From Petrolisthes cinctipes (taxonomy: Eukaryota > Arthropoda > Malacostraca > Decapoda > Porcellanidae), in assembly GCA_033782935.1 (NCBI GenBank), contig JAWQEG010000169.1, positions 248,001-312,000 on the forward strand: a stretch of DNA of 64,000 nt. Reading direction: 5' to 3'. The position numbers and the translations under genes were made by a program. Under the pieces are notes generated by a model. The model was not told the DNA's origin and did not search any database. It saw only the letters and a list, made by a program, of their open reading frames with translations. Positions 10,160 through 23,744 of this stretch are shown here, piece by piece. The first letter of the stretch is position 1. Each line of letters begins with the position of its first letter.

Positions 10160-13100
10160 TTGAGATATAAACGGGTACTGAAGATGCATGCACATATCGA
10201 CTTTTGGGCACCTAAAACATCGATTTTGAGGATGTTTTGGGCCTGTATTTTGTAAATACTCTAACACGGAGTAGGCATGTACAGATCGAATCTGGGACCC
10301 CATAATATCGAATTTTCGGGTGTTTTTGGGCCTGAATTTGAGATATCGCCTATACGCACCTAAAATATCGATTTTTAGCATGTTTTGAGCCCATATTTTG
10401 AAAATATTATAGCACTGAGTAGGCATGTACAGATCGCTTCTGGGACCCCAAAATATCGATTTTTCGGGTGTTTTGAGCCTGAATTTGAGCTATAAACGAG
10501 TACAGAAGATGCATGCACATATCGACTTTTGGGCACCTAAAATATCGATTTTGAGCATGTTTTGAGCCTATATTTTGAAAACATTCTAGCACTGAGTAGG
10601 CATGTACAGATCGCTTCTGGGACCCCAAAATATCGATTTTTCGGGTGTTTTGAGCCTGAATTTGAGATATAAACGAGTATAGAAGATGCAAACACATATT
10701 GACTTTGGGCACCAAAAATATCGATTTTCAGCATGTTTTGGGCCTGAATTTTGAAAATACTCTAACACGGAGTAGGCATGTACAGATCGCTTCTGGGACC
10801 CCAAAATATCGTATTTTCGGGTGTTTAGGGCCCGAATTTGAGATATAAACGGGTACAGAAGATGCATGCACATATCGACTTTTGGGCACCTAAAAGATCG
10901 ATTTTCAGTATGTTTTTGGCCTGTATTTTGAAAATACTCTGACACGGAGTAGGCATGTACAGATCGCTTCTGGGACCCCTAAATATCGAATTTTCGGGTG
11001 TTTTGGGACTGAATTTGAGATATCGCCTTAACGCACCTAAAATATCGATTTTTAGCATGTTTTGAGCCTATATTTTGAAAATATTCTAGCACTGAGTAGG
11101 CATGTATAGATCGCTTTTGGGACCCCTAAATATCGAATTTTTGGGTGTTTTGAGCCTGAATTTTAGATATAAACGGGTACAGAAGATACATGCACGTATT
11201 GACTTTGGGCATCTAAAATATCGATTTTCAGCATGTTTTGGGCATGTATTTTGAAAATACTCTAACACGGAGTAGGCATGTACAGATCGCTTCTGGGACC
11301 CCAAAATATCAAATTTTCGGGTGTTTTGGCCTGAATTTGAGATATAAACGGGTACTGAAGATGCATGCACATATCGACTTTTGGGCATCTAAAATATCGA
11401 TTTTCAGCATGTTTTTGGCCTGTATTTTGAAAATACTCTGACACGGAGTAGGCATGTACAGATAGCTTCTTGGACCCCTAAATATCGAATTTTCGGGTGT
11501 TTTGGGACTGAATTTGAGATATCGACTTTTGGGCACCTAAAATATCGATTTTAAGCATGTTTTGAGCCTATATTTTGAAAACATTCTAGCACTGCGTAGG
11601 CATGTACAGATTGCTTCTGGGACCCCAAAATATCGAATTATCGGGTGTTTTGAGCCTGAATTTGAAATATAAACGAGTATAGAAGATGCATACACATATT
11701 GACTTTGAGCACCAAAAATAACGATTTTAGCATGTTTTGGGCCTGAATTTTGAAAATACTCTAACACGGAGTAGGCATGTACAGATCGCTTCTGGGACCC
11801 CAAAATATCGAATTTTCGGGTGTTTAGGGCCAGAATCTGAGATATAAACGGGTATAGAAGATGCATGCACATATAGAGTTTTGAGCATCTAAAAGATCGA
11901 TTTTCAGTATGTTTTTGGCCTGTATTTTGAAAATACTCTAACACGGAGTAGGCATGTACAGATCGCTTCTGGGACCCCTAAATATCGAATTTTCGGGTGT
12001 TTTGGGACTGAATTTGAGATATCGCCTTAACGCACCTAAAATATCGATTTTTTGCATGTTTTGAGCCTATATTTTGAAAATATTCTAGCACTGAGTAGGC
12101 ATGTACAGATCGCTTTTGGGACCCCTAAATATCGAATTTTTGGGTGTTTTGAGCCTGAATTTGAGATATAAACGGGTACAGAAGATACATGCACGTATTG
12201 ACTTTGGGCATCTAAAATATCGATTTTCAGCATGTTTTGGGCATGTATTTTGAAAATACTCTAACACGGAGTAGGCATGTACAGATCGCTTCTGGGACCC
12301 CAAAATATCGAATTTTCGGGTGTTTTGGCCTGAATTTGAGATATAAACGGGTACTGAAGATGCATGCACATATCGACTTTTGGGCACCTAAAACATCGAT
12401 TTTGAGCATGTTTTGGGCCTGTATTTTGTAAATACTCTAACACGGAGTAAACATGTACAGATCGCTTCTGGGACCCCATAATATCGAATTTTCGGGTGTT
12501 TTTGGGCCTGAATTTGAGATATCGCCTATACGCACCTAAAATATCGATTTTTAGCATGTTTTGAGCCTATATTTTGAAAATATTCTAGCACTGAGTAGGC
12601 ATGTACAGATCGCTTCTGGGACCCCAAAATATCGAATTTTCGGGTGTTTTGAGCCTGAATTTGAGATATAAACGAGTACAGAAGATGCATGCACATATCG
12701 ACTTTTGGGCACCTAAAATATCGATTTTGAACATGTTTTGAGCCTATATTTTGAAAACATTCTAGTACTGAGTAGGCATGTACAGATCGCTTCTGGGACC
12801 CCAAAATGTCGAATTTTCGGGTATTTTGAGCCTGAATTTGAGATATAAACGAGTATAGAAGATGCATACACATATTGACTTTGGGCACCAAAAATATCGA
12901 TTTTCAGCATATTTTGGGCCTGAATTTTGAAAATACTCTAACACGGAGTAGGCATGTACAGATTGCTTCAGGGACCCCAAAATATCGAATTTTCGGGTGT
13001 TTAGGGTCAGAATTTGAGATATAAACAGGTACAGAAAATGCATGCACATATCGACTTTTGGGCACCTAAAAGATCGATTTTGAGGATGTTTTTGGCCTGT

Positions 13101-14610
13101 ATTTTGAAAATGCTCTAACACGGAGTATGCATGAACAGATCGCTTCTGGGACCGCTAAATATCGAATTTTCGGGTGTTTTGGGACTGAATTTGAGATATC
13201 GACTTTTTGGCACCTAAAATATCGATTTTTAGCATGTTTTTAGCGTATATTTTGAAAATATTCTAGCACTGAGAAGGCATGTACAGATTGCTTCTGGGAC
13301 CACAAAATATTGAATTTTCGGGTTTTTTGAGCCTGAATTTGAGATATAAACGGGTACCGAAGATGCATGCATATATCGACTTTTGGGCACCTAAAATATC
13401 GATTTTGAGCATGTTTTGAGCCTATATTTTGAAAACATTCTAGCACTGCGTAGGCATGTACAGATCGCTTCTGGGACCCCAAAATATCGAATTTTCGGGT
13501 GTTTTGAGCCTTAATTTGAGATTTAAACGAGTATAGAAGATGCATACACATATTGACTTTGGGCACCAAAAATATCGATTTTCAGCATGTTTTGGGCCTG
13601 AATTTTGAAAATACTCTAACACGGAGTAGGCATGTACAGATCTCTTCTGGGACCCCAAAATATCGAATTTTCGGGTGTTTAGGGCCAGAATTTGAGATAT
13701 AAACGAGTATAGATGATGCATACACATATTGACTTTAAGCACCAAAAATATCGATTTTCAGCATATTTTGGTCCTGTATTTTGAAAATACTCTAACACGG
13801 AGTAGGCATGTACAGATCGCTTCTGGGACCCCAAAATATCGTATTTTCGGGTGTTTAGGGCCAGAATTTGAGATATAAACGGGTACAGAAGATGCATGCA
13901 CCTATCGACTTTTGGGCACCTAAAATATCGATTTTCAGCATGTTCTGGGCCTGAATTTTGAAAATACTCTAACACGGAGTAGGCATGTACAGATAGCTTC
14001 TGGGACCCCAAAATATCGAATTTTCGGGTGTTTAGGGCCAGAATTTGAAATATAAACGGGTACAGAAGATGCATACACATATAGACTTTTGAGCACCTAA
14101 AAGATCGATTTTCAGTATGTTTTTGGCCTGTATTTTGAAAATACTCTAAAACGGAGTAGGCATGTACAGATCGCTTCTGGGACCCCTAAATATCGAATTT
14201 TCGGGTGTTTTGGGCCTTAATTTGAGATATCGCCTTTACACACCTAAAATATCGATTTTCAGTATGTTTTTGGCCTGTATTTTGAAAATACTCTAACACG
14301 GAGTAGGCATGTACAGATCGCTTCTGGGACCCCAAAATATCGAATTTTCGGGTGTTTAGGGCCAGAATTTGAGATATAAACGGGTACAGAAGATGCATGC
14401 ACATATCGACTTTTGGGCACCTAAAAGATCGATTTTCAGTATGTTTTTGACCTGTATTTTGAAAATACTCTAACACGGAGTAGCCATGTACAGATCCCTT
14501 CTGGGACCCCTAAATATCGAATTTTCGGGTGTTTTGGGACTGAATTTGAGATATCGACTTTTTGGCACCTAAAATATCGATTTTTAGCATGTTTTTAGCC
14601 TATATTTTGA
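10160..14610. repeat. Older segmental duplication, right copy
   Basis: Right-hand partner of 5,860-9,780. It holds about 498 extra bp near 11,020-11,520, the size of one L-L-S trimer, and is shortened around 12,560-12,900 relative to the left copy. The copies differ at many single positions, so this is clearly older than the 3,480-bp duplication at 54-61 kb. A further partial copy of 12,030-12,560 lies at about 15,500-16,030 (offset 3,471). Confidence 0.75.
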
Positions 14611-17540
14611 AAATATTCTAGCACTGAGTAGGCATGTACAGATTGCTTCTGGGACCCCAAAATATTGAATTTTCGGGTGTTTTGAGCCTGAATTTGAGAT
14701 ATATACGGTTACAGAAGATATATAAATATTCTAGCACTGAGTAGCCATGTACAGATCCCTTCTGGGACCCCATAATATCGAATTTTCGGGTGTTTTTGGG
14801 CCTGAATTTGAGATATCGCCTATACGCACCTAAAATATCGATTTTTAGCATGTTTTGAACCCATATTTTGAAAATATTCTAGCACTGAGTAGGCATGTAC
14901 AGATCGCTTCTGGGACCCCAAAATATCGATTTTTCGGGTGTTTTGACCCTGAATTTGAGATATAAACGAGTACAGAAGATGCATGCAGATATCGACTTTT
15001 GGGCACCTAAAATATCGATTTTGAACATGTTTTGAGCCTATATTTTAAAAACATTCTAGCACTGAGTAGGCATGTACAGATCGCTTCTGGTACCCCAAAA
15101 TGTCGAATTTTCGGGTGTTTTGAGCCTGAATTTGAGATATAAACGAGTATAGAAGATGCATACACATATTGACTTTAAGCACCAAAAATATCGATTTTCA
15201 GCATATTTTGGGCTTGAATTTTGAAAATACTCTAACACGGAGTAGGCATGTACAGATCGCTTCTGGGACCCCAAAATATCGTATTTTCGGGTGTTTAGGG
15301 CCAGAATTTGAGATATAAACGGGTACAGAAGATGCATGCAGATATCGACTTTTGGGCACCTAAAAGATCGATTTTCAGTATGTTTTTGGCCTGTATTTTG
15401 AAAATACTCTAACACGGAGTAGGCATGTACAGATCGCTTCTGGGACTCCTAAATATCGAATTTTCGGGTGTTTTGGAACTGAAATTGAGATATCGCCTTA
15501 ACGCACCTAAAATATCGATTTTTAGCATGTTTTGAGCCTATATTTTGAAAATATTCTAGCACTGAGTAGGCATGTACAGATCGCTTTTGGGACCCCTTAA
15601 TATCGAATTTTTGGGTGTTTTGAGCCTGAATTTGAGATATAAACGGGTACAGAAGATACATGCACGTATTGACTTTGGGCATCTAAAATATCGATTTTCT
15701 ACATGTTTTGGGCATGTATTTTGAAAATACTCTAACACAGAGTAGGCATGTACAGATCACTTCTGGGACCCCAAAATATAGAATTTTCGGGTGTTTTGGC
15801 CTGAATTTGAGATATAAACGGGTACTGAAGATGCATGCACATATCGACTTTTGGGCACCTAAAACATCGATTTTGAGCAAGTTTTGGGCCTGTATTTTGT
15901 AAATACTCTAACACGGAGTAGGCATGTACAGATCGCTTCTGGGACCCCATAATATCGAATTTTCGGGTGTTTTTGGGCCTGAATTTGAGATATCGCCTAT
16001 ACGCACCTAAAATATCGATTTTTAGCATGTTTTGAGCCTATATTTTGAAAATATTCTAGCACTGAGTAGGCATGTACAGATCGCTTCTGGGACCCCAAAA
16101 TGTCGAATTTTCGGGTGTTTTGAGCCTGAATTTGAGATATAAACGAGTATAGAAGATGCATACACATATTGACTTTGGTCACCAAAAATATCGATTTTCA
16201 TCATGTTTTGGGCCTGAATTTTGAAAATACTCGAACACGGAGTAGGCATGTACAGATCGCTTCTGGGACTCCAAAATATCGAATTTTCGGGTGTTTAGGG
16301 CCAGAATTTGAGATATAAACGGGTACAGAAGATGCATGCACATATAGACTTTTGAGCACCTAAAAGATCGATTTTCAGTATGTTTTTGGCCTCTATTTTG
16401 AAAATACTCTAACACGGAGTAGGCATGTACAGATCGCTTCTGGGACCCCTAAATATCGAATTTTCGGGTGTTTTGGGCCTGAATTTGAGATATCGCCTTT
16501 ACGCACCTAAAATATCGATTTTTAGCATGTTTTGAGCCTATATTTTGAAAATATTCAAGCACTGAGTAGGCATGTACAGATCGCTTCTGGTTCCCCAAAA
16601 TATTGAATTTTCGGGTGTTTTGAGCCTGAATTTGAGATATAAACGGGTACAGAAGATATATGCACATATTGACTTTGTGCATCTAATATATCGATTTTCA
16701 GCATGTTTAGGGCCTGTATTTTGAAAATACTCTAACACGGAGTAGGCATGTACAGATCGCTTCTGGGACCCCAAAATATCGAATTTTCGGGTGTTTTGAG
16801 CCTGAATTTGAGATATTAACGGGTACTGACGATGCATGCACTTTTGGGCACCTAAAACATTGATTTTGAGCATGTTTTGGGCCTGTATTTTGTAAATACT
16901 CTAATACTGAGTAGGCATGTACAGATCGCTTCTGGGATCCCTAAATATCGAATTTTCGGGTGTTTTGAGCTTGAATTTGATATATAAACGAGTACAGAAG
17001 ATGCATGCACATATCGACTTTTGGGCACCTAAAATATCGATTTTGAGCATGTTTTGAGCCTATATTTTGAAAACATTCTAGCACTGAGTAGGCATGTACA
17101 GATCGCTTCTGGGACCCAAAAATATCGAATTTTCGGGTGTTTAGTGCCAGAATTTGAGATATAAACGGGTACAGAAGATGCATGCACATATCGACTTTTG
17201 GGCACCTAAAAGATCGATTTTCAGTGTGTTTTTGGCCTGTATTTTGAAAATACTCTAACACGGAGTAGGTATGTACAGATCGCTTCAGGGACCCCTAAAT
17301 ATCGAATTTTCGGGTGTTTTGGGCCTGAATTTGAGATATCGCCTTTACTCACCTAAAATATCGATTTTTAGCATGTTTTAAGCCTATATTTTGAAAATAT
17401 TCTAGCACTGAGTAGGCATGTACAGATCGCTTCTGGGACCCCTAAATATCGAATTTTCGGGTGTTTTGAGCCTGAATTTTAGATATAAACGAGTACAGAA
17501 GATGCATGCACATATCGCCTTTTTGGCACCTAAAATATCG
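14611..17540. repeat. Irregular satellite segment without clear HOR phase
   Basis: L and S monomers of mixed subtypes. The segment contains one truncated monomer (14,631-14,743), a partial copy of the 12.0-12.6 kb block at about 15.5-16.0 kb, and a monomer with the CAGAAGATATATGCAC and TTTGTGCATC markers (about 16,650) that recurs at 1.8, 19.4, 23.6, 31.5 and 35.2 kb. I see no gene and no sequence foreign to the satellite. Confidence 0.8.
14631..14743. repeat. Truncated monomer, 113 bp
   Basis: The unit begins as a normal L monomer. After GATATATACGGTTACAGAAGA it runs through TATATAAATATT directly into CTAGCACTGAGTA, skipping about 64 bp that normally hold CACCTAAAATATCGATTTT and the dyad. 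The next unit begins with GCCATG instead of GGCATG. The short AT-rich sequence at the join suggests a deletion or unequal exchange at TATAT/AAATATT microhomology. Confidence 0.88.
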
Positions 17541-19260
17541 ATTTTTAGCATGTTCTTAGCCTATATTTTGAAAATATTCTAGCACTGAGTAGGCATGTAC
17601 AGATTGCTTCTGGGACCCCAAAATATTGAATTATCGGGTGTTTTGAGCCTGAATTTTTTATTTAAACGGGTACTGAAGATGCATGCACTTTTGGGCACCT
17701 AAAACATCGATTTTGAGCATGTTTTGGGCCTATATTTTGAAAATATTCTATCACTGAGTAGGCATGTACAGATCGCTTCTGGGACCCCAAAATATCGAAT
17801 TTCCGGATGTTTTTGGGCCTGAATTTGAGATATCGCCTTTACGCACCTAAAATATCGATTTTTAGCATGTTTTGAGCCTATATTTTGAAAATATACTAGC
17901 ACTGAGTAGGCATGTACAGATCGCTTCTGGGACCCCAAAATATCGAATTTTCGGGTGTTTTGGGCCTGAATTTTAGATATCGCCTTTACGCTCGTAAAAT
18001 ATCGATTTTTAGCATGTTTTGAGCCTATATTTTGAAAATATTATATCAATGACTAGGCATGTACAGATCGCATCTGGGACCCAAAAATATCGAATTTTCG
18101 GGTGTTTAGGGCCAGAATTTGAGATATAAACGGGTACAGAAGATGCATGCACATATCGACTTTTGGCACCTAAAAGATCGATTTTCAGTATGTTTTTGGC
18201 CTGTATTTTGAAAATACTCTAACACGGAGTAGGCATGTACAGACCGCTTCCTGGACCCGTAAATATCTAATTTTTGAGTGTTTTGGGCCTTAATTTGAGA
18301 TATCGACTTTTTGGCACCTAAAAGATCGATTTTTAGCATGTTTTTAGCCTATATTTTGAAAATATTCTAGCACTAAGTAGGCATGTACAGATTGCTTCTG
18401 GGACCCCAAAATATTAAATTTTCGGGTGTTTTGAGCCTGAATTTGAGATATAAACGGGTACAGAAGATACATGCACTTATTGACTTTGGGCATCTAAAAT
18501 ATCGATTTTCAACATGTTTTGGGCCTGTATTTTGAAAATACTCTAACACGGAGTAGGCATGTACAGATCGCTTCTGGGACCCCTAAATATCGATTTTTCG
18601 GGTGTTTTGGGCCTGAATTTGAGATATCGCCTTCACTCACCTAAAATATCGATTTTTAGCATGTTTTTAGCCTATATTTTGAAAATATTCTAGCACTGAG
18701 TAGGCATGTACAGATCGCTTCTGTGACCCCAAAATATCGAATTTTCGGGTGTTTTGGGCCTGAATTTGAGATATCGCCTTTACGCACCTAAAATATCGAG
18801 TTTTAGCATGTTTTGAGCCTATATTTTGAAAATATTCTAGCACTGAGTAGGCATGTATAGATCGCTTCTGGGACCCAAAAATATCGAATTTTCGGGTGTT
18901 TAGGGCCAGAATTTGAGATATAAACGGGTACAGAAGATGCATGCACATATCGACTTTTGGGCACCTAAAATATCGATTTTCAGTATGTTTTTGGCCTGTA
19001 TTTTGAAAATACTCTAACACGGAGTAGGCATGTACAGATCGCTTCTGGGACCCCTAAATATCGAATTTTCGGGTGTTTTGGGCCTGAATTTGAGATATCA
19101 CCTCTACGCACCTAAAATATCGATTTTTAGCATGTTTTGAGCCTATATTTTGAAAATATTCTAGCACTGAGTAGGCATGTACAGATCGCTTCTGGGACCC
19201 CTAAATATCGTATTTTCGGGTGTTTTGAGCTTGAATTTGAGATATAAACGAATACAGAAG
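17541..19260. repeat. Segment related to the 22.6-27.1 kb region
   Basis: Rare markers found here recur, in the same order but more widely spaced, at 22.6-27.1 kb. They are AGCATGTTCTTAGCC (17,545; 22,600), GAATTTTTTATTTAAACGGG (17,653; 22,702), AATTTCCGGATG (17,798; 23,848), GACTAGGCATGTACAGATCGC with CATCTGGG (18,052; 24,099), TCTGTGACCCC (18,721; 26,360) and AATATCGTATTTTCGGG (19,205; 27,021). The simplest reading is that this segment resembles the precursor of the downstream region before tandem duplications expanded it. The opposite, contraction here, is also possible. Confidence 0.7.
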
Positions 19261-21400
19261 ATGCATGCACATATCGACTTTTGGGCACCTAAAATATCGA
19301 TTTTGAGCATGTTATGAGCCTATATTTTGAAAACATTCTAGCACTGACTAGGCATGTACAGATCGCTTCTGGGTCCCCAAAATATTGAATTTTCGGGTGT
19401 TTTGAGCCTGAATTTGAGATATAAACGGGTACAGAAGATATATGCACATATTGACTTTGTGCATCTAAAATATCGATTTTCAGCATGTTTAGGGCCTGTA
19501 TTTTGAAAATACTCTAACACGGAGTAGGTATGTACAGATCGCTTCTGGGACCCCAAAATATCGAATTTTCAGGTGTTTTGAGCCTGAATTTGAGATATAA
19601 ACGGGTACTGAAGATGCATGCACTTTTGGGCACCTAAAACACCGATTTTGAGCATGTTTTGGGCCTGTATTTTGAAAATACTCTAACACGGAGTAGGCAT
19701 GTACAGATCGCTTCTGGGACCCCAAAATATCGAATTTTCGGATGTTTTGGGCCTGAATTTGAGATATCGCTTTTACGCACCTTAAATATCGATTTTTATC
19801 ATGTTTTGAGCCTATATTTTGAAAATATTCTAGCACTGAGTTGGCATGTACAGATCGCTTCTGGGACCCCAAAATATCGAATTTTTGGGTGTTTTGGGCC
19901 TGAATTTGAGATATCGCTTTTAAGCACCTAAAATATCGATTTTTAGCATGTTTTGAGCCTATATTTTGAAAATATTCTTGCACTGAGTAGGCATGTACAG
20001 ATCGCTTCTGGGACCCCAAAATATCGAATTTTCGGGTGTTTAAGGCCAGAATTTGAGATATAAACGGGTACAGATGATGCATACACATATCGACTTTTGG
20101 GCACCTAAAACATCGATTTTCAGTATGTTTTTGGCCTGTATTTTGAAAATACTCTAACATGGAGTAGGCATGTACAGATCGCTTCTGGAACCCCTAAATA
20201 TCGAATTTTCGGGTGTTTTGGGCCTTAATTTGAGATATCGACTTTTTGGCACCTATAATATCGATTTTTAGCATGTTTTTAGCTTATATTTTGATAATAT
20301 TCTAGCACTGAGTAGGCATGTACAAATTGTTTCTGGGACCCCAAAATATTGAATTTTCGGGTGTTTAGGGCCAGAATTTCAGATATAAACGGGTACAGAA
20401 GATTCATGCACATATTGACTTTGGGCATCTAAAATATCGATTTTCAGCATGTTTAGGGCATGTATTTTGAAAATACTCTAACACGGAGTAGGCATGTACA
20501 GATCGCTTCTGGGACCCCAAAATATCGAATTTTCGGGTGTTTTGAGCCAGAATTTGAGATATAAACGGGTACTGAAGATACATGCACATATCGACTTTTG
20601 GGCACCTAAAACATCGATTTTGAGCATGTTTTGGGCCTGTATTTTGAAATTACTCTAACACGGAGTAGGCATGTACAGATCGCTTCTGGGACCCCTAAAT
20701 ATCGAATTTTCGGGTGTTTTGGGCCTTAATTTGAGATATCGACTTTTTGGCACCTAAAATATCGATTTTCAGCATGTTTTTACCCTATATTTTGAAAATA
20801 TTCTAGCACTGAGTAGGCATGTACAGATTGCTTCTGGGACCCCAAAATATTGAATTTTCGGGTGTTTATGGCCAGAATTTGAGATATAAACGGGTACAGA
20901 AGATGCATGCACATATTGACTTTGGGCATCTAAAATATCGATTTTCAGCATGTTTAGGGCATGTATTTTGAAAATACTCTAACACGGAGTAGGCATGTAC
21001 AGATCGCTTCTGGGACCCCAAAATATCGAATTTTCGGGTGTTTTGAGCCTGAATTTGAGATATAAACGGGTACTGAAGATGCATGCACATATCGACTTTT
21101 GGGCACCTAAAACATCGATTTTGAGCATGTTTTGGGCCTGTATTTTGAAAATACTCTAACACGGAGTAGGCATGTACAGATCGCTTTTGGGACCCCAAAA
21201 TATCGAATTTTCGGGTGTTTTCGGCCTGAATTTGAGATATCGCCTTTACGCACCTAAAATATCGATTTCTAGCATGTTTTGAGCCTATATTTTGAAAATA
21301 TTCTAGCACTGAGTAGGCATGTACAGATCGCTTCTGGGATCCCTAAATATCGAATTTTCGGGTGTTTTGAGCTTGAATTTGAGATATAAACGAGTACAGA
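19261..21400. repeat. Segment P, left copy (partner at 35.0-37.5 kb)
   Basis: Matches 35,000-37,470 at an offset of 15,727 bp up to about 19,990 and 16,080 bp from 20,040 on. Shared markers include the CTGACTAGGCATG unit with a TTCTGGGTCCC variant, TTTTTATCATG, ATTCTTGCACTGAG, TTTAAGGCCAGAATTTG with CAGATGATGCATAC, TTTGATAATATTC and TTTTTACCCTATATTTTG. The 353-bp jump in offset is two whole L monomers present only in the right copy. The match fades around 21,320, where this copy reads GGGATCCCTAAATATCG. Confidence 0.82.
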
Positions 21401-21896
21401 AGATGCATGCACATATCGACTTTTGGGCACCTAAAATATCGATTTTGAGCATGTTTTGAGCCTATATTTTGAAAACATTCTAGCACTGACTAGGCATGTA
21501 CTGATCGCTTCTGGTACCCAAAAATATCGAATTTTCGGGTGTTTAGGGCCAGAATTTGAGATATAAACGGGTACAGAAGATGCATGCACATATCGACTTT
21601 TGGGCACCTAAAAGATCGATTTTCAGTATGTTTTTGGCCTGTATTTTGAGAATACTCTAACACGGAGCAGGCATGTACAGATCGCTTCTGGGACCCCTAA
21701 ATATCGAATTTTCGGGTGTTTTTGGCCTGAATTTGAGATATCGCCTTTAATCACCTAAAATATCGATTTTTAGCATGTTTTAAGCCTATATTTTGAAAAT
21801 ATTCTAGCACTGAGTAGGCATGTACAGATCGCTTCTGAGGCCCCTAAATATCGAATTTTCGGGTGTTTTGAGCTTGAATTTGAGATATAAACGAGT
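21401..21896. repeat. Linking monomers between segments P and Q
   Basis: About three monomers join segment P to the start of the 7,911-bp duplication. They include GACTAGGCATGTACTGATCGC and CTTCTGAGGCCCCTAAATATC variants that I did not see elsewhere. Ordinary satellite; nothing else is seen here. Confidence 0.7.
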
Positions 21897-23744
21897 ACAG
21901 AAGATGCATGCACATATCAACTTTTGGGCACCTAAAATATCGATTTTGAGCATGTTTTGAGCCTATATTTTGAAAACATTCTAGCACCGCGTAGGCATGT
22001 ACAGATCGCTTCTGGGACCCCAAAATATCGAATTTTCGGGTGTTTTGAGCCTGAATTTGAGATATAAACGATTATAGAATATGCATACACATATTGACTT
22101 TGGACACCAAAAATATCGATTTTCAGCATGTTTTGGGCCTGAATTTTGAAAATACTCTAACACGGAGTAGGCATGTACAGATCGCTTCTGGGACCCCAAA
22201 ATATCGAATTTTCGGGTGTTTTGGGCCTTAATTTGAGATATCGCCTTTACGCACCTAAAATATCGATTTTCAGTATGTTTTTGGCCTGTATTTTGAAAAT
22301 ACTCTAACACGGAGTAGGCATGTACAGATCGCTTCTGGGACCCCAAAATATCGAATTTTCGGGTATTTAGGGCCAGAATTTGAGATATAAACGGGTACAG
22401 AAGATGCATGCACATATCGACTTTTCGGCACCTAAAAGATCGATTTTCAGTATGTTTTTGACCTGTATTTTGAAAATACTCTAACACGGAGTAGGCATGT
22501 ACAGATCCCTTCTGGGACCCCTAAATATCGAATTTTCGGGTGTTTTGGGACTGAATTTGAGATATCGACATTTTGGCACCTAAAATATCGATTTTTAGCA
22601 TGTTCTTAGCCTATATTTTGAAAATATTCTAGCACTGAGTAGGCATGTACAGATTGCTTCTGGGACCCCAAAATATTGAATTATCGGGTGTTTTGAGCCT
22701 GAATTTTTTATTTAAACGGGTACTGAAGATGCATGCACATATTGACTTTGTGCATCTAAAATATCGATTTTCAGCATGTTTTGGGCCTGTATTTTGAAAA
22801 TACTCTAACACGGAGTAGGCATGTACAGATTGCTTCTGGGACCCCAAAATATCGAATTTTCGGGTGTTTTGAGCCTGAATTTGAGATATAAACGGGTACT
22901 GAAGATGCATGCACATATCGACTTTTGGGCACATATAACATCGATTTTGAGAATGTTTCGGGCCTATATTTTGAAAATACTCTAACACGGAGTAGGCATG
23001 TACAGATCGCTTCTGGGACCCCAAAATATCGAATTTTCGGGTGTTTTGGGCCTGAATTTGAGATATCGCCTTTACGCACCTAAAATATCGATTTTAAGCA
23101 TGTTTTTAGCCTATATTTTGAAAATATTCTAGCACTGAGTAGGCATGTACAGATCGCTTCTGGGACCCCAAAATATCGAATTTTCGGGTGTTTTGGGCCT
23201 GAATTTGAGATATCGCCTTTACGCTCGTAAAATATCGATTTTTAGCATGTTTTGAGCCTATATTTTGAAAATATTCTAGCACTGAGTGGGCATGTACAGA
23301 TCGCTCTGGGACCCCTAAATATCGAGTTTTCGGGTGTTTTGAGCCTGAATTTGAGATATAAACGAGTACAGAAGATGCATGCACATGTCGACTTTTGGGC
23401 ACCTAAAATATCGATTTTGAGCATGTTTTGAGCCTATATTTTGAAAACATTCTAGTACTTACTAGGCATGTACAGATCGCTTCTGGGACCCCAAAATATT
23501 GAATTTTCGGGTGTTTTGAGCATGAATTTGAGATATAAACGGGTACAGAAGATATATGCACATATTGACTTTGTGCATCTAAAATATCGATTTTCAGCAT
23601 GTTTTGGGCCTGTATTTTGAAAATACTCTAACACGGAGTAGGCATGTACAGATCGCTTCTGGGAACCCAAAATATCGAATTTTCGGGTGTTTTGAGCCTG
23701 AATTTGAGATATAAACGGGTACTGAAGATGCATGCACTTTTGGG

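Noticed and set aside
22702..22721. GAATTTTTTATTTAAACGGG as a possible unique insert or promoter-like AT-rich element
   Set aside because: It is a mutated GAATTTGAGATATAAACGGG in the usual monomer position, copied at 17,653, 27,875 and 30,613 by segmental duplication.
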